A DNA stretch of 11,530 nucleotides from Oscillibacter sp. Lineage in GTDB: Bacteria > Bacillota > Clostridia > Oscillospirales > Oscillospiraceae. The stretch lies in the NCBI GenBank assembly GCA_017380995.1, contig JAFOCY010000172.1, positions 1 through 11,530 on the forward strand, read 5' to 3'. Below are positions 1 through 5,741 of the stretch, in pieces (positions within the stretch are counted from its first letter, which is position 1; each line of letters opens with the position of its first letter). The notes under the pieces were generated by a model. The model did no database searches. It was not told the DNA's origin and saw nothing but the letters and a program-made list of their open reading frames with translations. Position numbers and translations under genes: made by a program.

Positions 1-493
1 CGCTCTTGCGCAGCACCGCGTGCTGGGCAACGCAGGCAGGCTCCATCATGGCCAGAGCCTCGTAGGAGATATCGGGATTCTTGGACTCCACGAAATGCCA
101 CTTACTGGGGACCAGGCAATACTGGGCGAAGCCGCCATCCCGGCGGGAACCCATGTAATCATAGTCCTCACACATGGCATAATGGCCGGAAAGGCAGCTA
201 TCACACTTGCGGCAGGGAATCAGAGGGAAAAACGCGCCTCTGCGGCCCACCAGGCCGGGGTCCGCATCCTCGCCCACCGCCACGATCTGACCGGAAAACT
301 CATGGCCGATGGCCATGGGATAGTGCTGATTGCTGGTGCCGTGCTCATAAATGCGGGGCAGATCAGACCCGCACACGCCGCAGGCACCGATCTTTACCAG
401 CAGCTGCTCACCCTGAGGTACAGGCACGGGAACTTCATCCACCTGAAACTGACCGATCTGATGCAGCCGGGCTGCTTTCATCATCTCACTCAT
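1..493 (-). CDS. GatD-like zinc-dependent polyol-phosphate dehydrogenase (C-terminus beyond left edge)
   Basis: N-terminal 164 residues of a medium-chain zinc dehydrogenase that would oxidise a polyol or polyol phosphate to the ketose form with NAD(P). Visible motifs: GVCGSDLPRI with the catalytic-zinc Cys at residue 41, GHEFSG with His64-Glu65, and four structural-zinc cysteines at 94, 97, 100 and 108, then GSRRDGGFAQY. The SDLPRI and GSRRDGGFA blocks are those I recall from galactitol-1-phosphate 5-dehydrogenase (GatD), so that subfamily is the best guess; sorbitol or other polyol dehydrogenases are alternatives. The Rossmann NAD domain lies outside the window. The ATG at 493 is chosen because GGAGG sits six bases upstream, inside the end of the epimerase gene. 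The two genes overlap by eight bases, so they are translationally coupled and share the promoter near 1209-1237. Cytoplasmic. Confidence 0.9.
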   Translation of the reverse strand, partial: MSEMMKAARLHQIGQFQVDEVPVPVPQGEQLLVKIGACGVCGSDLPRIYEHGTSNQHYPMAIGHEFSGQIVAVGEDADPGLVGRRGAFFPLIPCRKCDSCLSGHYAMCEDYDYMGSRRDGGFAQYCLVPSKWHFVESKNPDISYEALAMMEPACVAQHAVLRKS

Positions 494-1178
494 GGGTTTC
501 CTCCTCTTCCCGGCCAACGATAGCATTCATGGCCGCAAGATTTTCTTCCATAGGAGCCTTGACAGAAAAGACACTGGAGCTGCCGCCCACAAAGATGTTG
601 GCCCCTGCTGCACGCATCTTCTTGGCGTTTTCAAAGCTGACATTGCCGTCCACTTCAATATCAATGTTGGAATAGCCCTTGGCATCCAGATACTCCCGGG
701 TCGCACTGATCTTCTCCAGCGCGCCGGGGACCATGGCCTGGCCTGCAAAGCCGGGATTCACGGTCATAAGCAGCACGCCGTCGAGGCTGTCCAGAATATG
801 CTCCAGTACACAAATGGGGGTCGCGGGATTCAACGCCACCATGGCCTTGGCTCCCTTGGCGCGGATAGCCGCCAGAACACGCTGGATGTGGGGAGTGGAC
901 TCCCAGTGGACGGAGACATACTCGCCGGGTTGGATGTTGAAATAATCCAGCTTCAGGTCCGGCCGAGTGATCATCAGGTGGATATCCAGAGGGATAGAGG
1001 TCATCTTTCTCATCTGGGCGCAAAAATCCGTGCCCAGGGCAAAATTCGGGACAAACTCTCCGTCCATAATGTCGATATGCAGGTATTCCACGCCAAAACG
1101 CTCAAAACGCTCCAGCGTCTCAGACATCTGCGCAAACTGCACACACATCATGGAGGGAGCCAGGGAACCATGTTTCAT
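486..1178 (-). CDS. Ribulose-phosphate / D-allulose-6-phosphate 3-epimerase family protein
   Basis: A 230-residue TIM-barrel epimerase that inverts C3 of a ketose phosphate. Motifs in order: APSMMC (7-12), HIDIMDG with His34 and Asp36, FVPN (42-45), DIHLM with His67, NPATP (117-121), MTVNPGFAGQ (138-147), IEVDGN with Asp177, and the phosphate-binding GGSSSVF (198-204). These give the usual two-His, two-Asp metal and acid-base set. HLMITRP and MTVNPGFAGQ look closer to allulose-6-phosphate epimerase (AlsE) than to the housekeeping ribulose-5-phosphate enzyme, but sequence alone does not settle the substrate. An in-frame TTG lies seven codons upstream at 1199. I prefer the ATG at 1178 because AAAGGGTG stands about eight bases before it and the predicted transcription start (near 1202) leaves no room for a site before the TTG. 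The acidic tail (EEEE, residues 224-227) encodes the ribosome binding site of the next gene. Confidence 0.9.
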   Translation of the reverse strand: MKHGSLAPSMMCVQFAQMSETLERFERFGVEYLHIDIMDGEFVPNFALGTDFCAQMRKMTSIPLDIHLMITRPDLKLDYFNIQPGEYVSVHWESTPHIQRVLAAIRAKGAKAMVALNPATPICVLEHILDSLDGVLLMTVNPGFAGQAMVPGALEKISATREYLDAKGYSNIDIEVDGNVSFENAKKMRAAGANIFVGGSSSVFSVKAPMEENLAAMNAIVGREEEETHE

Positions 1179-1208
1179 GTCGTTCACCCTTTCTCTCAAG
1201 TTACCTTT

Positions 1209-1237
1209 ATATTACACTGACGGTTTTGCGCCGTCAA
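1209..1237 (-). promoter_or_regulatory. Sigma-A promoter of the epimerase-dehydrogenase operon with an embedded inverted repeat
   Basis: On the minus strand TTGACG (1232-1237) is separated by exactly 17 bp from TAATAT (1209-1214). A perfect 6-bp inverted repeat, TGACGG / CCGTCA with a 7-bp spacer (1218-1236), covers most of the -35 and the spacer, a position suited to a repressor operator. The promoter is seen directly; the operator role is inference. Confidence 0.75.
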
Positions 1238-1301
1238 TCGGCCTTTCCGAGTTGACACCGATTTTGGAACAGCGTTAATTAAGTCGCCAAAATTCAACCA
1301 A

Positions 1302-1352
1302 AAACGAGCACATCTGAGCAGCGAAAACGTTTTTGCTCAAATGTGCTCGTTT
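1302..1352 (-). terminator. Terminator hairpin downstream of the first DeoR gene
   Basis: Two 19-base arms (1302-1320 and 1334-1352) pair with one C/A mismatch around a 13-base loop, beginning three bases past the DeoR stop codon. In the minus-strand transcript the stem ends in a T5 run followed by GG, as expected for an intrinsic terminator that separates this repressor from the epimerase operon. On the plus strand the following T tract is weaker. The loop contains the palindrome AAAACGTTTT (1324-1333). Confidence 0.8.
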
Positions 1353-1354
1353 GC

Positions 1355-2110
1355 TTATTCGTAGATCAGCCGGTCTCCCAATATCTCCGCGTAATGGGCG
1401 TTGGCGGGAGGGGCGTCGGTGATGACGTAATCAATATCCTTCAGGGAGAAGGAGGTAAAGAAGAAGTGCTTATTGAACTTGGTGCTGTCACACAGGAGGA
1501 TATGCTGCTTGGAATTTCGATAGAAGGCCCGCTTCACCGCCACGTTCTCATCGCTCAGCTCCGTAGCTCCCTGCTCCACAGATAATCCCGCACAGGAGAA
1601 GAAAAAGATATCCGCATGCATCTGGGAGATATTCTCCTGGGTGAGATTCCCCGTAAACTCATCATAGGGAGAGCGGAGGAACCCGCCGCAGGAAAAAATG
1701 GAGAGATTGCTGCTGCTTTGAAGGTTGGAGAGAATGCCCAGACCATTGGTGGCAATGGACACATCCAGATAATCCAGAAGCTTTGGGGCAAAGACTGCCG
1801 CGGTGGAACTGGAGTCAAAAAAGTAGGTGCTGGAGGAGGAGAGAAAGCGGGACGCAAGCGTTGCGATCTTCTGCTTTTCCGCCAGCTGCTGGGTGCGGCG
1901 CAGGCTTGCAGGCGTGTCGAAGGTGGAACCGGTGGTCAGGACCGCGCCGCCGTGGACCCGACGGAGAAAGCCCATGGACTCCAGCTCCGAGAGATCCCGC
2001 CGGATGGTGCTGGGACTGGTGTAGAGGTCTCTTGCCAGGTCCTGGACGGAGGCGGAATGATGGGTCTCCAGATATTTCACGATCTGGGAATGACGGGCAT
2101 CGGACAGCAT
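1355..2110 (-). CDS. DeoR-family transcriptional repressor (1)
   Basis: 251 residues, the family's usual length. An N-terminal winged helix-turn-helix (about residues 5-56) carries the DeoR signature SPSTIRRDLSELE (32-44) followed by RVHGGA (51-56). The C-terminal DeoRC sensor domain resembles ribose-5-phosphate isomerase folds and shows FFDSSSTAA, ATNGL and LLCDSTKF blocks. Family members usually bind a phosphorylated sugar and then release DNA. An open frame extends 23 codons further upstream, but the ATG at 2110 is chosen because family homology begins there and AGAGGA lies nine bases before it. The gene has its own promoter and terminator. Its position between the epimerase operon and a second DeoR gene suggests it controls the phosphopolyol genes; the ligand is unknown. 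Confidence 0.92.
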   Translation of the reverse strand: MLSDARHSQIVKYLETHHSASVQDLARDLYTSPSTIRRDLSELESMGFLRRVHGGAVLTTGSTFDTPASLRRTQQLAEKQKIATLASRFLSSSSTYFFDSSSTAAVFAPKLLDYLDVSIATNGLGILSNLQSSSNLSIFSCGGFLRSPYDEFTGNLTQENISQMHADIFFFSCAGLSVEQGATELSDENVAVKRAFYRNSKQHILLCDSTKFNKHFFFTSFSLKDIDYVITDAPPANAHYAEILGDRLIYE

Positions 2111-2146
2111 ACTGCCACTTCCTCTCTTGACTGATTTTGGAATTTT

Positions 2147-2164
2147 TTGCTCAAATTGCTTGAA
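2147..2164 (-). promoter_or_regulatory. Tandem 9-bp repeat in the leader of DeoR gene 1 (candidate autoregulatory operator)
   Basis: On the minus strand two adjacent 9-mers, TTCAAGCAA and TTTGAGCAA, differ at two positions (TTYRAGCAA) and sit at the predicted transcription start. A third copy of TTTGAGCAA occurs at 1333-1341. DeoR-family proteins often bind tandem direct repeats. The repeat is seen; binding is inference. Confidence 0.4.
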
Positions 2165-2167
2165 CGG

Positions 2168-2196
2168 AGTGTAGCACATTCCAAAAACATTGTCAA
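2168..2196 (-). promoter_or_regulatory. Sigma-A promoter of DeoR gene 1
   Basis: Consensus TTGACA (2191-2196), a 17-bp spacer and TACACT (2168-2173). A TG one base before the -10 hexamer gives an extended -10 element. The predicted start near 2161 leaves a leader of about 50 bases. Confidence 0.8.
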
Positions 2197-2299
2197 TCTC
2201 CCGCGGACGGTTGACGGAAAAGGCGGAAAAATGGTATATGTAATTTGTTGAAAATATATGATTTCCTGGAAGTGTGAAGGAAGTCGCCTGTTCGTAATT

Positions 2300-2326
2300 T
2301 TTGGAAAAACTTCAAAATCTTCCAAA
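2300..2326 (-). terminator. Weak hairpin after DeoR gene 2
   Basis: Seven-base arms TTTGGAA / TTCCAAA (2300-2306 and 2320-2326) lie just downstream of the stop codon of the second DeoR gene. The stem is A/T-rich with a 13-base loop and only a short A/T tail, so it is a marginal intrinsic terminator. Read-through into the first DeoR gene is possible. Confidence 0.3.
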
Positions 2327-2332
2327 TTCTGC

Positions 2333-3088
2333 TTATCTGCTCTGCACCAGGATCGTCTCTCGCCTAGGCTTGGGATAGTGGTCCGGAGGAGCCTCATCGG
2401 CGATCAGGATATCTACATCCGCAATGGAACCAATGTTATACAGAGCAGACTTGCCAAACTTACTGGAGTCACAAAGAAATACGCTGGTTGCGACATTCTT
2501 CAAAAGAGCCGCGCGCAGCTCCGTCTCCTCCTCGGAGGTATCGGCGATTTTTCCCCGGTCGGTAACGCCATAGGAAGAAAAGAACATGATGTCAATATTG
2601 AAATTGGCCGCCGTCTCAATGGCCAGCGCACCGCCCACTGCAGAAGAACTGCCGATGACCTCTCCCCCCAGGCAATAAGTCCGGATCCCCAGGTTCTTCA
2701 AATATGCCGCTGTCACCAGGCTGTTGGTGATGATGGTCAGATCCTGTCGGCCCTTCAGATGCTCCGCAATGGCTCCGGCCGTGGTGGATGCATCAATAAA
2801 AATAACAGCGTTGCTGTGGATCAGCTGCAGCGCCGCCCGGGCCAAAGAGTTCTTTTCCCGGTAATGGGTGGTCTTTCGAAAGTCCACCGGCGACACGGCA
2901 TCCTCCCTGGGAATACACATCGCTCCGCCGTGGGATCGGATGATCAGATCCCGGTTCACCAGCTCCGTCAGATCCCGGCGAATGGTGGGCATACTGACGC
3001 AAAGCAGCGCGCTGAGCTGTTCCACGGTGCAGAATTCTTTCTCTTCCAGGATGTTCAATAGCCTCTGTAGCCGTTCTTCTTTCAGCAC
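2333..3088 (-). CDS. DeoR-family transcriptional repressor (2)
   Basis: 251 residues with a winged helix-turn-helix (residues 5-57; SMPTIRRDLTEL at 32-43, then RSHGGAM) and a DeoRC effector domain showing FIDASTTAGAIAEHL, ITNSL, CLGGE and FLCDSSKFG. It resembles the neighbouring repressor only at family level, so the pair are probably not a recent duplication. The start is a GTG at 3088, supported by GGAGG seven bases upstream. An ATG two bases earlier is out of frame and stops after two codons. The gene is transcribed away from the glycerol-1-phosphate dehydrogenase/transporter operon with overlapping promoters between 3118 and 3169, which makes it the likely local repressor of that operon and of itself. 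Its ligand is probably a phosphorylated polyol or sugar, by family analogy. Confidence 0.92.
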   Translation of the reverse strand: MLKEERLQRLLNILEEKEFCTVEQLSALLCVSMPTIRRDLTELVNRDLIIRSHGGAMCIPREDAVSPVDFRKTTHYREKNSLARAALQLIHSNAVIFIDASTTAGAIAEHLKGRQDLTIITNSLVTAAYLKNLGIRTYCLGGEVIGSSSAVGGALAIETAANFNIDIMFFSSYGVTDRGKIADTSEEETELRAALLKNVATSVFLCDSSKFGKSALYNIGSIADVDILIADEAPPDHYPKPRRETILVQSR

Positions 3089-3117
3089 ATGATCGCCTCC
3101 GTGATCGATTGTGATTT

Positions 3118-3146
3118 TTTATCGTTTATTGCAAAGCAGGTTGACA
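3118..3146 (-). promoter_or_regulatory. Possible promoter of DeoR gene 2
   Basis: On the minus strand TTGTCA (3141-3146) is followed after 18 bp by GATAAA (3117-3122), or after 17 bp by CGATAA. The -35 is the complement of the forward operon's TTGACA, so the two promoters would be mutually exclusive. The -10 match is only moderate. The direction fits a short leader of roughly 20 bases. Confidence 0.35.
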
Positions 3147-3169
3147 AAAACGCGCAAAATTAGTATGAT
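3141..3169 (+). promoter_or_regulatory. Sigma-A promoter of the glycerol-1-phosphate dehydrogenase / ABC transporter operon
   Basis: Consensus TTGACA (3141-3146), a 17-bp spacer and TATGAT (3164-3169). Two direct repeats with a 10-bp pitch overlap it: CAAAA at 3145 and 3155, and TTAGTAT at 3160 and 3170. These could be a repressor site on one helix face. The leader from about 3176 to 3291 holds only short imperfect stems, and I recognise no riboswitch in it. Confidence 0.8.
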
Positions 3170-3291
3170 TTAGTATTATATAGATTCCACAAAAATGACC
3201 CTGCTTTTCTCTGGTAGTTTGAACATATCTTAACAAACCCCTTTGAGAAAGTCAACGCAGAGCAGGCAGACAGACACCAGGAGGCAATCAT

Positions 3292-4536
3292 ATGCGCATT
3301 GATGCGGAAGTTTATGGCGGCAAATGCGCCTGCGGCGGTGAACACCACATGGCCACCCGGCTGTGTGTCATCGAAGAAGACGCTCTGGCTTCCTTTGAAA
3401 CCTACATGACCCAGGCGGGCGTCAGAGGAAAACGCTGCGCCGTCTATGATACCCATACCTATCAAGCCAAAAATCTTTGCCGTCCCGCTGCGGAGCAGGA
3501 GATCATTCTGGCCCCCGAAGGACTGCACGCAAACGAAGTTTCCACCGCTGAAGTTCTGGCCAAGCTGGAGCCGGATGTGGAGGTCCTGATTGCTGTAGGC
3601 GGCGGCACCATTCATGACATCGTGCGCTATTGCGCCAAAAACCGGGATCTTCTGTTTATCTCTGTCCCCACTGCCGCCAGCTGTGACGGCTTTTGTTCCA
3701 CCGTAGCTGCTATGACTTGGGAAGGCTACAAAAATACCATGAATTGCGTGGCTCCGGAACTGGTGGTGGCGGACCTCTCTGTGATCAAAGAAGCCCCCCT
3801 GTATCTCACCAACAGCGGCGTTGGTGATATCATCGGCAAATATGTGGCCCTTGCAGACTGGCGTATTGCCCACGAAGTCACCGGAGAAACCGTCTGCGAG
3901 CGCATCTATTCCATTATGAAAGACGCTACTGATTGTGTCTGGGAAAATGCCCTGGGCGCTCTGGAGGGCAAGGTGGAGGCCTACGAAGCCGTGACCTACG
4001 GCCTTCTCATGAGTGGACTTGCCATGCAGATGATGGGTTCTTCCCGTCCTGCCAGCGGCGGCGAGCATCATATCTCTCACCTGATTGAAACGGAGCCTGT
4101 GGCCTTGGGCGTCCATTCCAACGCGCTCCATGGCGAAAAGGTGGGTGTTGGCACCATTTTGGCAAGCGCCGAGTATCACCGTCTTGCTGAGCGGAAGACC
4201 GTCGAGGTCCTCCCCTACTCCCCCATCGATCAGGAATGGCTTCGGGAGTTTTTCGGTGAGGAACTCTACCCTGTTGCCAAGCGAGAAAACGCAAAAGAGT
4301 GCCTTGCCTCCGTTACCCCGGAGGCCATTGAAGCAGCCTGGGACGAGATCCGCGAGATCATCACCCACATCCCGGCGCCTCAGGAGATCGAGCAGCTGCT
4401 GGTATCTCTGGGCGCCAAACATACGTTAAAGGATATCGGTGTGGAAGACGAAAAACAGGCCCTCATCCTGGATGCCTCCCCCCTGATCCGCAACCGCCTG
4501 ACGCTGATGCGTATGAGACGTATGATTCGCCGTTGA
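3292..4536 (+). CDS. egsA: sn-Glycerol-1-phosphate dehydrogenase, AraM/EgsA type
   Basis: A 414-residue member of the iron-containing-alcohol-dehydrogenase/dehydroquinate-synthase fold. The family interconverts dihydroxyacetone phosphate and sn-glycerol-1-phosphate with NAD(P)H. Visible motifs: nucleotide-binding AVGGGTIHD (101-109), SVPTAASCDG, GDIIGKYVALADW with the presumed metal ligand Asp179, SRPASGGEHHISH with His259, and HGEKVGVGT with His280, giving the Asp/His/His metal set. In Bacillus the homologue AraM supplies glycerol-1-phosphate for an archaeal-type lipid; archaeal homologues do so for membrane lipids. Here it is the first gene of a transporter operon under a DeoR repressor, so a catabolic direction (oxidising imported glycerol-1-phosphate) is plausible but is my inference. 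AGGAGG lies seven bases before the ATG. A minority of such proteins act on other polyol phosphates. Confidence 0.88.
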   Translation: MRIDAEVYGGKCACGGEHHMATRLCVIEEDALASFETYMTQAGVRGKRCAVYDTHTYQAKNLCRPAAEQEIILAPEGLHANEVSTAEVLAKLEPDVEVLIAVGGGTIHDIVRYCAKNRDLLFISVPTAASCDGFCSTVAAMTWEGYKNTMNCVAPELVVADLSVIKEAPLYLTNSGVGDIIGKYVALADWRIAHEVTGETVCERIYSIMKDATDCVWENALGALEGKVEAYEAVTYGLLMSGLAMQMMGSSRPASGGEHHISHLIETEPVALGVHSNALHGEKVGVGTILASAEYHRLAERKTVEVLPYSPIDQEWLREFFGEELYPVAKRENAKECLASVTPEAIEAAWDEIREIITHIPAPQEIEQLLVSLGAKHTLKDIGVEDEKQALILDASPLIRNRLTLMRMRRMIRR

Positions 4537-4607
4537 GGTGCGTCATCGATCATATATTGAGAAGAGAAAGAAAACATCTCGGAAACGGAAGAAAGGATGA
4601 GAAGAAC

Positions 4608-5726
4608 GTGAGTGACAACATTTCCATCAGACACGCTCTGAAAAAGTATGGTGACAATGTCATCATCCCCGATCTGAACCTGGAGATCAAGGAAGGCGAA
4701 TTCTTTACCCTCCTGGGCCCCTCCGGCTGCGGCAAAACCACCCTTCTGCGCATGATCGCAGGCTTCAACTCCATTGAGGGCGGCGACTTCTACTTCAAGG
4801 ACCGCCGTATCAATGACCTGGACCCCGCCAAGCGCAACATCGGCATGGTGTTCCAGAATTACGCCATCTTCCCCCACATGACCGTCCGCAAGAACGTGGA
4901 ATTCGGTCTGAAGAACCGCAAGCTCCCCAAGGAAAAAATCGTCGAGCAGACGGATAAGTTCATGAAGCTCATGCACGTGGACGAGTATGCCGAGCGTCTG
5001 CCCGAGCGCCTGTCCGGCGGCCAGCAGCAGCGCGTGGCCCTGGCCCGCGCCCTTTGCATCGAGCCCGACGTTCTGCTCTTCGACGAGCCCCTCTCCAACC
5101 TGGACGCCAAGCTCCGCGTGGAGATGCGCACCGTCATCAAGCAGATCCAGCACAGTGTGGGCATTACCACCGTCTACGTCACCCACGACCAGGAGGAGGC
5201 CATGGCCGTCTCCGACCGCATCGCCGTCATGAACGCCGGCGTCATCCAGCACGTAGGCACTCCCAAGAATATCTATCAGCGTCCCGCCAACCTCTTCGTC
5301 TCCACCTTCATCGGCCGTTCCAACGTGCTGCGGGGTGAGAAGCTGGTGATTGAAAACGGCAAGACCTACTTTGTCACCAAGAGCGGCTATAAGGCCGAGA
5401 TGACCAACGTCCTGCCCGAGTACCAGAAGGACCAGGAGGTCATCCTCTCCGTCCGTCCCGAGGAGTTCCTGCTGAGCAAGGATACCTCTGTTTACGGCAT
5501 GACCGCCACTGTGGATGACTGTGTGTTCCTGGGTCTCAATACTCACTACTTTGTACATCTCGAGTCCGGCGAGGAAGTGGAGATCATTCAGGAGTCCTCC
5601 ATTGACTCCATCATCGAGCCCGGCACCCAGATCAAGCTCACCATCAACACCGACAAGGTCAACATCTTCACTGCTGATACCGAGGTCAACATTCTCACCG
5701 GCGTCCAGAACGACTGCGCCAATTAA
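4608..5726 (+). CDS. ABC transporter ATP-binding protein (iron/organophosphate-type importer, with TOBE domain)
   Basis: 372 residues counted from the GTG at 4608. Nucleotide-binding domain: Walker A GPSGCGKTT (37-45), Q-loop QNYAIFPHMTV, signature LSGGQQQR (135-142), Walker B LLFDEP with Asp159 and Glu160, D-loop SNLDAK and H-loop His193 in VTHDQEEA. The C-terminal third is a TOBE-like regulatory domain as in the PotA/FbpC/MalK group. It powers import through the permease encoded next. The open frame continues upstream to an ATG at 4533, but the domain begins at SDNISI and the extra 25 residues are basic and low-complexity, so I choose the GTG, with AAAGGA about ten bases upstream. A four-codon out-of-frame ATG reading frame (4597-4611) overlaps this GTG. 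The gene is 71 bases after the dehydrogenase and 15 bases before the permease. Confidence 0.93.
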   Translation: MSDNISIRHALKKYGDNVIIPDLNLEIKEGEFFTLLGPSGCGKTTLLRMIAGFNSIEGGDFYFKDRRINDLDPAKRNIGMVFQNYAIFPHMTVRKNVEFGLKNRKLPKEKIVEQTDKFMKLMHVDEYAERLPERLSGGQQQRVALARALCIEPDVLLFDEPLSNLDAKLRVEMRTVIKQIQHSVGITTVYVTHDQEEAMAVSDRIAVMNAGVIQHVGTPKNIYQRPANLFVSTFIGRSNVLRGEKLVIENGKTYFVTKSGYKAEMTNVLPEYQKDQEVILSVRPEEFLLSKDTSVYGMTATVDDCVFLGLNTHYFVHLESGEEVEIIQESSIDSIIEPGTQIKLTINTDKVNIFTADTEVNILTGVQNDCAN

Positions 5727-5741
5727 GGTGGGAGGTGCACC

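Noticed and set aside
1179..1199. TTG-initiated seven-codon extension of the epimerase
   Set aside because: The predicted transcription start is only a few bases upstream of the TTG, leaving no ribosome binding site. The internal ATG has a good one.
1321..1336. GCGAAAACGTTTTTGC, resembling a LacI-family or CcpA catabolite operator
   Set aside because: It lies in the loop of a strong terminator, far from the epimerase promoter core, and its axis does not match a full cre consensus. The palindrome is better explained as loop sequence.
2258..3061. Plus-strand open frame opposite DeoR gene 2, with a TTGACG / TATATG promoter-like pair at 2211-2240
   Set aside because: The frame has no family signature, the spacer is 18 bp with a 4/6 -10, and the opposite strand clearly encodes a DeoR protein.
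3176..3291. Roughly 115-base leader before the dehydrogenase, considered as a riboswitch or attenuator
   Set aside because: Only short imperfect pairings such as CCTGC/GCAGG and GTTTG/CAAAC are visible. There is no terminator-antiterminator pair and no known aptamer core.
3160..4422. 420-codon minus-strand open frame opposite the glycerol-1-phosphate dehydrogenase
   Set aside because: No recognisable domain or ribosome binding site. The plus-strand frame has all family motifs and a perfect AGGAGG.
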